From Apostichopus japonicus (Eukaryota > Echinodermata > Holothuroidea > Aspidochirotida > Stichopodidae), in the NCBI RefSeq assembly GCF_037975245.1, contig NC_092581.1:11931303-11995302 (forward strand): a DNA stretch of 64,000 nucleotides, read 5' to 3'. Positions 1 to 13,000 of the stretch are shown here, in pieces; position 1 is the stretch's first letter; the number at the start of each line of letters is the position of its first letter. The position numbers and the translations under genes were made by a program. The notes beneath the pieces were generated by a model. The model ran no database searches and had not been told where the DNA came from. It saw nothing but the letters and a program-made list of their open reading frames with translations.

Positions 1-818
1 CTCTTGCGACGCCGAGGCGTTATTCGAACTCTGGAATGGATTTTCGGGCTGATGCCTTCTGTTTTCCTGTCGCCTCCGGTCGTGGAATTCTCTCTCCTGT
101 TTAATATTCATGCTGACCTCCTCCTTGACCCTGACATTTTCATTTCGGCTCTCACGTGGTGACTCGCCTCTCTCGTATCCCCTGTCTCTCTCTTCTTGTT
201 TTATTCTCGGTTTCACATCTCTGTCGCCTCTTTCTTCTCTCCTCCTTCCGTGAGGAGATCTGCTTCTTCTCTCTCTCTTCACCTTCTCCGTTCTTTCCCT
301 CTGATTGTCATATTTTTCTCGTCGTTCATGCTTGTGAGGTCTTTCCTTCCTATCTCTCCTGTTGTCTCGTTCCTGCAACAAAACAAGACAGAACCGGGTA
401 TATTTATGTTTTACAGCTGACAAGACAGTTTAACAAAATACTCGACTTAAAATTCCACTTATGGCAAAAAATGTTCAGTTCCTTGGTACATGCCTTGGTA
501 CTGCACAAACTCCACATAGTACTACTTGTGTGCCTCCTGTACCACATTACACTGCATAGGTAGAATGGAAGAAAGGTTTGTTAAAATTCTTCCATTTTAG
601 ATTGAAGACCATTTCTGAAGTATTAAAAAAAGAAGGGTTGTCAATCTATTATGTTAGTTCCAATTAATTTGCACTATTCCACTTTGGCGACCTCTCGACT
701 CTGGTGCATGCAAATAAAATAAAAAGCAAAATACTAAGGTTTCTGTGAAGGGAACTGTTATTCATCTTTTCATCTGTGCAGCAATTTGGGCAGCTTACAG
801 TATTTAGCCTTTTGCAAT
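1..818. other. Unassigned left edge; pyrimidine-rich stretch
   Basis: No gene could be recognised here. Positions 1 to about 162 are open in the first forward frame up to a TGA, so the edge of an exon or of a retroelement reading frame may be cut by the window boundary, but the translation matches nothing I know. Positions about 150-370 are strongly C/T-biased, which keeps forward frames open by composition alone, so the 135-codon ORF at 156-563 is not evidence for a gene. Confidence 0.3.
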
Positions 819-2224
819 CAGGGTTGGCCGGTTTTTACCGGGCGGTTTTTACCGCCCCGGTAAAAACAAGTTTTTTACCGGTTTTTACCGGGAGGTTTTT
901 CCCACCTATAAGTGGGAAAAACTGGGAAAAACCGGGAAAAACCTCAAATTATATAGAATTCCTAAAAACTCATGTGGAACTTGTGGAGGAGCATAGAATC
1001 TACAAGTAAATGGCATCTTATGGTAGGGGGTTGGGTTACATCCAAAGAACAGCTATGATCTATAACTTGTAAGTTTACCGATTAGACTACAGTATTATAA
1101 ATAATTCAAATAAATAATATATTGGATGCTCAAATCAACCAACTTTATTTTCCTATCGAGATGCATAATTCCATTATCTAGAGAATGGACTCGTATCAAA
1201 CTGTTGGTGCCTCCTATAGGGCTATGGTTCGTCATATTATACATGCCACATTAGTCTGCTCAGATCCAAATGATGATTCACATCCAAGAACGATCACTTC
1301 ATGTCTGCGATAAATTGTACTCTGTTCACACTTCGCACTAGGCACTGTACTATGCTTATATTGCTAATAGGCACTGTACTAAGTGACTGTTGTGACATCA
1401 ACTAATTTGAGAATAAGTAACAATTGGAACAGTTACTTGTGTTGTTGATACTCCTACCTCTTCAGTTAGCCTATACACAGGAAGTGCCCAGTATCACCTC
1501 ACCTGTCCACCTCAAAGTGTGTAATCACTCATGCATGAATTTGTATAATAATTGGACCATGTTTGCATCAAGGTAAACAGTTTGGTTGTGTGAATGGCTC
1601 CATAGGGCCATTGTGCGTTTAATACTTTAATTGGGCCCATGTGCCTTACAAAGTTTCAAAGCAGTTTCTATTGAGCCCCCTGGATTGAAGTTCACCTCAA
1701 TAGACTGTTGCCTACTGTATTAATGGAATGAACTGTCTGAGCACATAATATTATATTATTATATGGTTCCTTGTCCCTTTGAGGCTTTGGATGCCATGGT
1801 TCGCCACTTCGTTCTATCCTCCGCTGTTCATGCCACATAATAGGCCTGAAGAATTTAGGAGGGGTGAATGTCCCAGTGTAGACCTATAATGGTTTGGGCA
1901 ATAGGCAATGCATACTGCTAAAGAGATCGTGACAGAATAACTATACATGTGCAATACGAAAAATACTCTTTTTTCCACAAAAAGTAGAATAAGAACGTGA
2001 TAAAATAGCTCAAAATGAAGCTAAGAAACTCCCATAGTCAATAAAATATGCCTGTCATGAAACAATATCGTGCCTACTGATGACCCTGCATTTTACGGAC
2101 AATTAATACTAGTTTTCGAGACGGAGGCGGTTTTTACCGGTATTTACCAGTTTTTCCCGGTTTTTACCTGGTTTTTACCGCTTAGTGGGAAAAACAGGTT
2201 TTTCCAGGGAAAATGCCAACCCTG
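819..2224. mobile_element. Non-autonomous hAT-like DNA transposon
   Basis: The element starts with CAGGGTTGGC (819-828) and ends with the exact reverse complement GCCAACCCTG (2215-2224). It is flanked on both sides by the same 8 bp, TTTGCAAT (811-818 and 2225-2232). An 8-bp target duplication with CAGGG-type termini is the signature of the hAT superfamily. Just inside both ends lie dense direct and inverted copies of a GTTTTTACCGG-like motif (about 829-945 and 2128-2210), like the subterminal transposase-binding repeats of hAT elements. The 1.2 kb interior shows no transposase reading frame, so it is a deletion derivative or MITE. The perfect target duplication suggests fairly recent insertion. 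Confidence 0.85.
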
Positions 2225-5195
2225 TTTGCAATGCTGTACAAAGTTTTCCCTGAATCCCATCATATTTTAGGAGTGTGTGACCATTGACAACATTGCTTCA
2301 ATTTTATTTTTTTTCAAACTGTTTACATACGTACAGAGGAAGAACATTTTTCTTTAATTTTTCCTTCATAAAGAGAAAAACAAAACATGTTCAACTTTTT
2401 ACAAATTTATGTATTTCAGGAAGGAATTATCAAGATCCCCACAAATTTAAGTGTTTCTTGAGCTGGAGAAAGTTTTACTTGAAATTTAAAATTCACTGCA
2501 TTCAAAGCTTTATTTCTATACAGTGTACCATGTTTTTTTTGTTGAGAAATTACCCTGAAAGAGATTTGAGGCTTAAATTATTAAATTAAAGGAACTATTA
2601 GGTTAGTTCCTGTGATGCAATACAAACATCATACTACAACAGATATAAGACCTTTCCAGCGTTCATTAATGTACATGAATGTTAAAATAACAGTTAAAGA
2701 GTTAGTCAGAAAATATTAAGTTTACAATAAACTCACAGTAAGTTAGTTCAATGCTTAAGGAACGGACATCAACTAACTGTAGCTGTTAAGGAGCATTTCA
2801 GAGATCTACAGTATTATATTTAAGCTGATTATCTTAAAACCCAAAGAAAATACAGTATATACCTATGTAGAAACAATACTATTACTTTTATGTTTTCTTG
2901 GCCTATGACATATGAGGACAAAATTCTGCCAAAATGTATCCTTTGACAGTACTTTGATATTATATCTTTGACAGTTGGAGCCTGTAATACACTTAGTTTT
3001 GAAGTCAGTATGGCTCTCAGTATGTTATTTATTGACAATTCAAATCCACAACAATAGGAAACCCTCAAATAAGGGTCAATTATTATGGCGATGTCCTTGG
3101 CGACTGCCTTGTGGCCTACCAGCGATTTTTATAGTAGAAATCACATTTGCATTATGTTAATAAACATGTATGGATATTCTTTCTCATTTGGTGTTGGTCA
3201 CATTTAAAAATTTCTTGGTTGTTGCCGTTTAAACCTGGCTATGGACAAACCACTGTAATTTGGATGCACATCATAAATGGCTGATAGCACTGTAAATTGA
3301 TGAACATTCAAAGTGACGGAATGTTTCATAATATAAGCAAAACCATATTATGTACCTGCAAACGATACCCCTGATCTACATCAGAAACATAACACTCCAT
3401 CCAAACATTGCCATGGTTTACCATGTATTCTTAAAATACATTTGCTACACATGTATACAATCATGATTGAGCTTCAAATCAAACTAATCGCTTTTATTTA
3501 TGTGAGTCCTTTTTACAAAAACACTGTTGTTCTCCAAGTGGTAAGCAACACTCATTACACTGTTGTAATGGGCAGGACTACTGTCTTGGCATCACACACT
3601 GACTGTGGCATGAGAGCTCTTCAAGGCCATTTCAGTGTTCTCATAAATTGGAAATTCCTGACAAGCCAAAACTTGGTCAAAATTTCAACCGTATATTTTT
3701 AACAATTTGTCAACAGAGGTTTGGAAATTTGGGGATATTGTTGAAAAGATTCAAACTGCAAATCAACACAACAGCTAAAACTAAAACAAAGAAAATACAG
3801 TACCACTCATGATGTTTAATTGATTTGAACTTCTGCATTCCATACGGAGTGATTTGACCAAGATTTGAGAACTGTTATCAGCAGCCCACTTGTTTTTTTG
3901 TCAGATGGATATGTTGGCTATAGCCTGGTCCTTAGTACAATCTCAGAAATTCCGCAAAAGCAATTGATACTTTTTACAACTAGGACCCTGTGGAACACAA
4001 ACCTTTACTGCAGTCTAACAATATTGATATTTGTATCTAGCTAAATGATTAATTGACTACCAAAGTAGTGTTTGGCTTGGCAAATCTTTCTTGTTATTTG
4101 ACTTAAGGTCAACATAAAAGTCATATCATTTGTGACTAATGTAGGCCACAGTGTTGTAATGAATGTACGGTACCTGTTCAGCGAAATTTAGCAGTGTACT
4201 GACATCTGTGAGAACAATATCTAACTCAACAGCCTATCTTAAGTTACATTTAAAAAGAAAAAAAATAATCAAGTACGTTACATACGAATTTCCTACCATT
4301 CTTTCATCTTGTTTCCTATCACTTTTTCCCATCTGGATTGAATATAAAGTATTTTAAATCTTCGGTGAATAATTTGTTCGTCTGTTTCAAACTTTGAATC
4401 GATGTTGTGCTGAAGTAGTGTACAATGTGCGAATTCCGTGTATCGGACTTTACTGTATTGTATTGTATATAGTAGGCCTAGGCCTACTGTGTGTCGTGCT
4501 TACAGTTACACTAGTTACAGTTCGACATGTATTATCGATCACTCGTCATTATGTAAAAATTGCTTCTGGCTAATGTTATTGTTGTGCTGATATAAATGTA
4601 GCAAGAAGTTGTTCTCCCTTACACATAGCAATTGGTGGTGCAATATTAAATTAGAGTGTAAGGTAATACTTGGAATAAATTCTATATGTACAGGGATGTA
4701 TGTTTGAAACTTTGATTTAAAGAACAGTTCATGGGAGCTATTTTTGTTGTTGCAAATGCAGCCTTAGCCTAAGTTAGGCATAGGCTAGCTTAGGTAAAGT
4801 TATAGACTTAGCCTTTAGGCCAATATTTCATGGACACATACAGGAAAGGTTAGTACTATAGTAGTACAGACCCATTAATAATGTGCTTCAATACAAATGT
4901 ACCAGATGAAGATACTTTACTGCAGCGAGAGGCTAGGTACAGTTATTGCAGAATTTGTTGTGTTAATGTTATCATAAATATTCAGTTTATATTGCAAGGG
5001 ATGGGTGATGGGAGGGATTGGAGAGTGGTTGTGAAGATAATATGTTTTGCAAGGATTTCAAGTTCTTTGATTCAGCTTTTCAGAGAAATACAACAGTTGA
5101 AAACAATCAGTTTGCTTTTGAAACATTCAAATCTAACCATGTATATCCCTTTAAACATTCTACATGTAGCCACAACCCTTCGGAACAGTCTTGAG
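2225..5195. other. AT-rich intergenic DNA before BLOC1S3
   Basis: About 3 kb with no recognisable gene, RNA or delimited repeat. The open frames in it (for example at 2284-2589 and 3442-3702) are short, AT-driven and lack splice context. The last few hundred bases, roughly 4380-5195, must contain the promoter and 5' leader of BLOC1S3. The frame of its first exon stays open upstream to 4881, but that part has no resemblance to the family and I treat it as leader or intron. Confidence 0.4.
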
Positions 5196-6838
5196 ATGTC
5201 GACTACGGATCCATGTGTAGTCGTTGTTGGTGAGGCAAGTGAAACAGATTCAGAAGATGAAGAAATTGAGCATCCCCCACATGTAAGACCTCAACTAGCT
5301 TCAAGTTCTGACAAGGGTGGAGTAGTGGTCCAAGGTGAAGCCTCTGAAACTGACAGCGATGATGAGCCCGTACAGGTTAAATCCAGACAACAAAGTCCCG
5401 AAAGCTTATTAATTCATGCAGATTTTCCACCTCTTAAAGGTAAATATAGCCTATACATTCAAATAACACATACTGAAATACTGTTATAGGCCCTAGATGG
5501 CTTCATAGATATACTGTACTCCTGTACTGTATAGGCTTTTATGTGAGTGTGCATGTTCATTATTTGGAAATATTGTTTGATGTCTCAGCTGTAGAAGGGA
5601 AATCTTTGAATATCTCTATTTTTGCCACCAGAATATATTGCTAGAATATATTCTTATAATAAGCTAGTCTTACAGTGCATCTTTGTGATGTTTTGCTATA
5701 TTTGGTTGTTCTGAATTTAATTATGTGTTGTGAGCATGCATGCATCTACAGAATATTTTCAGTGCAAAATTGATCTCTGGTGTAGTCACACAGACTCTGT
5801 CGTTCCTCTGTACAACGAAAAAATGTAATGAAAGGAAAATGTTATTCCAAGATAGTCTTGAAGTCAATGCATCTACTGTACCTGTATGTGAAAAGTTCTA
5901 ATTACAGAAAAGTACTGTTACAAAAGTACGTTTATGACTTTCGAGTCCCAAGTTAGCACTGATTTGCATAATATAATATCAATTGTTCTAATATTGAATA
6001 ATCTCTGTTTCGTTTTGCTTCCAAATGTCAGTTGAGGCTCTTCCTTCGCCCAGAGATGCGTCTTCTTCTTCTCCAGACACAACCAGTCTCAGTAGTCTCA
6101 GCCTGAATATTAGGGAAGGGTTAGGAGCTCCTAAATATGATACCCTAATCCATCATAATCTAAGAGACAAGAATGCATCACTACTCATCAATATTTATGA
6201 TTCTGTGGGCGGAGCTTTAACTGAGGTATCGAGAACAGTTTATTCAGCTAATCAGCAGATGCACAGATCACAGATTGTGATCCAGGTTAGTCATTATCAA
6301 GTATTTTTACGGTACTTGTAGTAGCATATTATTTCATTGTTAAAAAATTACTTTCCCTTATACATTTAATACTTGGCTTTTAAATTCACCTTAGTGTGTA
6401 CAAAAATCCTATTATTGCTGTGAAGGGCAAATTCATTTGAGGTCAAAATCTGAAAACCTTGTAAACACTCAAACTCTCAAAACACTCAAACAAAGTAAAA
6501 CATGAATGAATCATGTGATAGTTTGATAAGTACTTTGAAGTGAAGGATGGTCACCACTTAAAAAGTGTGGGTGCAGTGTTACTGTTCAATGTACACATAT
6601 AGAAAACGTGGAAAGGAATCAAGAAGCTATTTGGCTTTCTGGGTAAAGAGATATTTTTACATCTTTCTTCCGTCAAATTTCTCTGCAGGATGTCTGTCAG
6701 CTGATCAAGAACTTTTGTAAGGACTTGGATCTTGTCACGCAGAAGTTGGACGTTATTAATACAACTCAATACATTCCTACCATCAATATCCCTTCAGCAA
6801 GTAACCTAGACATGGAGTCCACAATACATGGACCATAA
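5196..6838 (+). CDS. BLOC1S3: BLOC-1 complex subunit 3 (biogenesis of lysosome-related organelles)
   Basis: Coding exons are 5196-5439, 6032-6285 and 6689-6838, joined by GT-AG introns with phases 1 and 0, giving 215 aa (human about 202). BLOC1S3 is a small helical subunit of the octameric BLOC-1 complex, which sorts cargo from endosomes to lysosome-related organelles. The diagnostic feature is an acidic motif present twice, GEASETDSE at residues 12-20 and GEASETDSD at 47-55. Human BLOC1S3 carries the equivalent pair (GEATETDSE, GEAAETDSE). A Ser-rich linker follows, then a C-terminal helical half with the core LINIYDSVGGALTEVSR and DLDLVTQKLDVI. The start was chosen because the ATG at 5196 directly precedes the conserved region; the frame is open further upstream to 4881 without similarity. 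An AATAAA at 7161-7166 is a plausible poly(A) signal. Exon boundaries are inferred from splice consensus and phase. Confidence 0.85.
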
Positions 6839-9800
6839 CCTTGGTAACATGGAGGAAAACTATTACATGGGTGTAATATCAACATGACTTCCTTTAATAC
6901 TTCTTGCTTTCATTTAGAAAGACATAAATAATGCAATATATATAAAATCCCCAGACTTTTGTCATGATGTGCAGCAACTCTCAAAAGTTTAACCTGAATG
7001 GAAGAAAGAGGAGGCATTCATGCTCTCTCGATGAAGCAATGGATCTGCTTTTGATGAACTGGGATGCCCAGTGAACTGTTCTGGTAGTATGACATTATCT
7101 GTATGTAATAAGATGGGATAAACAAAACTGAGGAACTATGGAAGGTCTACTAATGAAGGGAATAAATTTCCAAGTTTGTGTTCAAAGTTTGAGTGACAAT
7201 TTCGAAAGCTCTGGCTTTCGAATACTATGTTTCCTGTGTAATCATAAAACTGCTATATATTCTTGAGACTTTTATAACAATTAGAGTATTTGGCGTAGCA
7301 TTTTGCGATGGGATACCGGATAAATAAGTCACTGTTCTGGTTTAAATCGAGGGTGATCACGAAAATTTATCCGACGGGCCACAATTTTTACCTAATTCGT
7401 GGGCCACAACTCTTAGTCTTAAAGATGTACCTACTCCTGTGAAATGAGAATATTGCATCATGTGGGCCAACAAAAAGATTCAGAATGTTCCAAACGGTTC
7501 TGCAAGCTGCACTTTGAAGGTTTTGAAGAGAAAAACAAGTATTTACTAGTGCTTGTGTGATTTAAAAGGACGTGATTTGTTACAATAATAGTTCTGTTTT
7601 ATATTTTCAAGTGTAATTAATTCATCTGATGCAGAAAAGTATATTTTATATATATAAATTTAAGATAAATAAATAAATATCAAAAAATTAGAAAGAGATG
7701 AATCTTTTTTCTTTTTTTTTCCATTTTTTACAATCTTTTTGTTTCTTTGCTCACAAAAGACTGAATAATGCAAGGATTTTTTTTTTTTTTTTGTGCATGT
7801 AAATTAACAGTGATATGCCAAAGTGTTGGGGGATTTCAACTTTGAATACAAAATCATTACTCACTAAATTAACACTTCATACAATTTACTTTTGTTTTGC
7901 AATAACTGGTTGGTTTGGTCAAAGTTATTAACCAAATTCAATAAGCTGCTTAAGAAAGTTCATTAGTTACAGCTGCTAAAAAATTCTCCTGAAGGTGGTA
8001 ACCAAAAGAAAAAGTGTTTCCATAGAAAGTAAATTGTTTCTTTAGAGAATAAATTTTTCATGAAAGAAAAGTGCATAACCAGTGTGGGATGTAAACTGCT
8101 TGCTAAATTCTAACACAACTGACCCTTAGCATATGAACAACAAACTTCAAGAATATCAACTTTCTCTGACGGTTTATAAACTTTCTTCCAAAGTTTCTAT
8201 TCATTTTTTCTGAAAGATTTACAGGCTTATGATTTCAATGGATTTTCCTATAACTTCATTTTTCATTTATTTACTATTTTCCTTGGAGGGAAGAGGAGGG
8301 GGGGGGGGTAAATTCAATTTCTGGAATACATAATACATTCTTGGTAGACAAAAAGAAACATTTAATTAGAATGATACTTGATGGATCAAATCATGCATTC
8401 ATTCTGAACAGTTTTGTTTGAAACACAACAATATTGACTGACGTGATGAAAATACCACCGTTAGGTAAATAAACCAAAAAGAAATTCACCCAAAACTCTG
8501 TGATCGATAATCCAATACAGATAGATGGAAGACAAAGAAGGCGTGCCAGAGATCATAATCTGCCATAAAAATAGCTCAAATGTTGCAATTTGCTTCCATA
8601 ATCCAATAAAAACTGTTACAACATGACCATAATGTGGTAAAACTTGGACCATCTCCAGATTTTGCGAACAGGACAAATTATCTAAATTAGGTATAAATAG
8701 CTGCTGTGCCTTGCTTGATCGATATTTTTATGACTATATTTCCTAATTATTGAATATATTATATGTTGTTCCTTGAGAATATGATGAAACATCTTCTAAG
8801 GACTCTGGAACGAAAAAAAGTCCTTCCATCATTATGTAAACAAAACAGTGACCCTGCATATCTATTCACTCATCAAATGTTACTTAAATAGTGATATTAA
8901 TACATGATTGAATGTTCTACAAATGCTTCTAATGTCAAAACATAATTTACTAACATACCAGCCAATCAAACCCTGAATTAAAAAGGCCAATATGAGATAC
9001 ACCATCACAAAATGAGAACAGTTAAGTACTTTGTACATGGAATATCAGTTTGAGTTCAAAGTAATACTTCAGACATGTTATTCTACTTTGACAAATGCAT
9101 TCCCCTTTTCCCACATAACATCAAAAAATGTGACATTTTCTAACTAAAATGCTTCCTTTTGTTGACAAATATTTAAATATTAAAATTTGCTCTACAGAAT
9201 ATAAACAGAATCCATTTTGTTGGAAAGTTTTGAGGTTCTCCCCCCCCCCCCCCCCTCCACCAAAAGAAGCAGGAAATCAAAGTGACATGTACTCCTACAC
9301 CTCCTTTCCTCTACCTCTTTGCTGCCTTGGAATAAATTTCAATGATGTTAACTGAATATAAATGAACTAATTTGAGTGCTGAAATTTTACAAATTTCTGC
9401 CAAAATATATATATAACTGACCTTTATAATTGACTTTTTATACCTAACTATAAGTAAGCCATCAGGTCATTTTCAATAGTCTTTAAAAACAAAACTAACA
9501 AGTGAAAAATTGGTGTGAAAATTACATAGAATGAAAGAAAGGCAAGTTTTTTGTGAGCACTGAACATAAAAAAATATTGGCTTTTTAAAGTGGAAATTTC
9601 TATCAAATTCTCTTTGACAAGAGAATGATTTAAAGGTCTTGTTACCCTGCAGATGGGTGATTTTACAAATGCTAGATGAGTGATTTTAAGAAGTGGTAAA
9701 TTGACAAAGGAACAGTATTTTCCGCTCAGTTGCCATGACGATGATGATTCTATTCCCTCTGATGTTGCCAGACCATACTCATAAAAATTCAGCAAACTTC

Positions 9801-10028
9801 AGACATTCATATCCTTGGAATAACAACAAGAGGTAAGAATGCAGATTTGTCCAATAGTGCAAAACTTTTTTATCACTTTTACATCCCTTAGATACTCTGC
9901 TGCTATCTTGTGTTTCTTTTAAGCTGGTACTACTACAGTTCGTGGTTTATTCAAGTTTACTTTGTAAACGTTAAGTTTCTGAAACTTAATTACCGTTGCG
10001 GTGTACTACGGTTGGCGTATTGTGTTAT
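6839..10028. other. Tail-to-tail interval between BLOC1S3 and PGGHG
   Basis: Holds the 3' end of BLOC1S3 (AATAAA at 7161-7166 and again near 7668) and, on the other strand, the 3' untranslated region of PGGHG (AATAAA read on the minus strand at 9951-9946, about 80 bases past its stop). Also present are a T-run near 7779-7792, a G-run near 8299 and a C-run at 9240-9255. The 115-codon minus frame at 9448-9795 is AT-rich, has no splice context and resembles nothing I know. Confidence 0.4.
9946..9951 (-). terminator. Probable PGGHG poly(A) signal
   Basis: TTTATT on the plus strand reads AATAAA on the minus strand, 78 bases beyond the PGGHG stop codon at 10029. It is the first canonical hexamer after the stop; use of this site is inferred. 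Confidence 0.45.
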
Positions 10029-13000
10029 TTATCCTCCTTTGGAATATCTGGATGCTAGTTCTTCTTTCCTTCGTTTGAATGGATTTCTTGTCTTGTCTTG
10101 AGATTTTCTCTGCATTTTGCGTCGACTCGAGTTGTTGGACTTGACCTTCCTTACTTCTCCTGGCAAATTGTCAGTTGAAACAGGCTCTCCTAGAAAAATG
10201 GACAATGACGAAACTGATCAGCACAAAAGACACTTTCATGTCATGGCCGAAGCACAGTTATTACCCCTCCAGTAGTAACATTTTGATACAACTGTCGAGT
10301 CGTGAACCACCGCACACCGATGACTGCCAGTCGGGAAACACTTCATATGTAGGCTTCCCCAAGCAAAGTACTAACATAGAAATTAGCCAGCAAAACTAAC
10401 CCACCCAGGTGGGACAATTCTTTACAATTTTTACAAGTTCATTTAAAGTACTGCCATATCACTCTTCAAAGCCCTTTTTGTTACAGTATTATAAGCTGTA
10501 TGAATATCCTGTTTGGAATTGGGCATACTGTCACAAGAAGAGCTTTGAAGCTTAACATAAAAGGTACCATATAGGGGTGGTTCAAGCAATTCCCTCACTG
10601 CCCACCCTGAACTTACCTATCTTCAGTTGGAATGTTTTGTCTCCTACTTCAACTTCCAATTCTTCCCCTGTCAGTGCTCTCGATGTTATATTTATCATCA
10701 ACGTCGAGTTCGTCAATCTGAAATCCAGTTCGTTACCTAGATATGTGACGCCTGTGATATTAAATTCTGTGGATGTCGAAGGAAGAGTGAACCCAAAGCT
10801 AAGGGCGTCTAACTTGATTCTAAATCCAGTGTATCCGTAAACGATTGACTGAAGAAACCCTCCCATTCCTGTGATGAAGTTGACGGCGCCGTACCCTGTC
10901 GCCTCCTCTGTCCACACCTGCACAAGAAAAAAACAAACAAAAACTGTGTCATGCATTACAAGGGATCATCTCTATGAACTAAAAACAAAATTTGAAGTGG
11001 TCCTCACCAAGGGCTGACTCACATACAACCTATGAATTCCATCCAAGTTTCATTTAGTTAGTTCTTGTGTTAACAATATCTTCAGACTCTAGTGATTAAA
11101 GATGACATCAAACCTTTACAACACACAGTAGGGTTTTCAGATGCATCCACTAATACCAACTATACAATTTAATTAACATGCCCTCTTTTTAGTTACCATG
11201 GTAACAAGTGATGGCATCTCACACATACACATACACACGCACACCCACAAGCACATGCCATCATCATCTTTTGCCTTCTGTAAGGACTAAAGCAAAAGGT
11301 CTCACAGAGGAGAAAAAAGCTTCGAGAGTAGCAGTAAAACGCCGGAACAAAGCACTCGAGTCACCGATATTTGACTTGCGAGCACAATTGAAGGCAATAT
11401 TTGATGTCACTTGCCTTGAAAGGTTGTTGCAAGTTCAATAAACTCTTTTTTAGATTCTCCTTTGCCTTGGTGAAGTTTCCTTCTTCCAGCCAACCAATCA
11501 CGTACATACTCCAGGTCATTGCTGGTCCGTTGACGTCTGTGACGTGGTAACCATCGATTGTATCGTACAGCTCTAAATTGTTTCGACGAGTCGTCTCGGA
11601 AATGTTCACCATCAGAGGGTATCCCAACAGGATGGCATCTGCCTGTTTGATTCTAGTTCCTATGGAAACAGATAATAAATTGGGCTGATCACATCATTTG
11701 GAGATTACGTAATGATCAACGAAATCGTACTAGCTTGAATGCTACACAGATTTTCTGTGATCTATTTAACTTCAAACATTCGAAATTGCTGCCGGGATTG
11801 GCAAATTGCTACAGTACATATCTGGTCTGCTAACATAGCATCAACAGTTGACACTGCTGATAGTAGAAATTTGCCCTACATGCTAACAGGTCATATTTAG
11901 TATAAAATCTGCAAATGTTTTAGTCCACAAGATTGCCGGAAGTTTTCCAAAAACTATTTTCTTTGCGGTTCTACCCTTTCAAATTATTCCCTGAAATTTA
12001 AAAGGCACATCTTTGTGAGGTGAGGAAGAGAAAGGCAGTAAAACTAATTTCGACCACCGGTGAGGTTGAGGAAGAAGGGGAACCTAAGAAGGAATATGAA
12101 AATGAAGAAAAACAAGGGTGAAAAGAGCTTGAATATCAGGAGCATGAATATCAGGAACAAGAAGAGGAGTACGGAGGGAGGAGTGGATCGGGAGGGGGGA
12201 CAGGAATAGGAGGATGTGGAGAGTACAAAGAAAAGTGAAGAGAAGGACTTGGTAGAGAAGGAGTATGAGAAAGAGGGCTTTGGAAGAGAAGGTAGCAAAA
12301 TGAAGCGGAAGAGAAAAGGGGGGAAGGCTACGGGAGGAAGATGTGAAGTAGGTTGCAGAATAGGATGCTAGAGAGTGGGAAATAGCAGGATAGAAAGCAT
12401 TAGAGCAGGATTGAAAGCATAATAGCAGGATAGAAAGCATAAGAGCAGGATGGCAAGTATAAGAGTAGGATAGCAAGCATAAGAGCAGGATAGCAAGCAT
12501 ACTGTAAGAGCAGGATACCAAGCATAAGAGCAGGATAACAAGCATAAGAGCAGGATAGCAAGCATAATAGCAGGATAGAAAGCATAATCGCAGTATAGAA
12601 AGCATAATAGCTGGATAGAATAGAAAGCATAAGAGCAGGATAGCAAGCATAAGAGTAGGATAGCAAGCATAAGAGCAGGATACCAAGCATAAGAGCAGGA
12701 TAACAAGCATAAGAGCAGGATAGCAAGCATAATAGCAGGATAGAAAGCATAATCGCAGTATAGAAAGCATAATAGCTGGATAGAATAGAAAGCATAAGAG
12801 CAGGATAGCAAGCATAAGAGCAGGATAGCAAGCATAAGAGCAGGATACCAAGCATAAGAGCAGGATATCAAGCATAAGAGCAGGATAACAAGCATAAGAG
12901 CAGGATAGCAAGCATAATAGCAGGAAAGAAAGCATAAGAGCAGTATAGAAAGCATAATAGCAGGATAGAAAGCATAATAGCAGGATAGAAAGCATAATAT

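Noticed and set aside
156-563. 135-codon ORF near the left edge
   Set aside because: Lies in a C/T-rich tract; Ser/Leu/Phe/Pro composition is what pyrimidine-rich DNA gives. No similarity.
4881-5195. Upstream extension of BLOC1S3 exon 1 (105 extra residues)
   Set aside because: The frame is open but shows no family resemblance, and the conserved protein begins right at the ATG at 5196. Treated as leader or intron.
9448-9795. 115-codon minus ORF downstream of PGGHG
   Set aside because: AT-rich, beyond a good PGGHG stop and poly(A) signal, no splice context or similarity.
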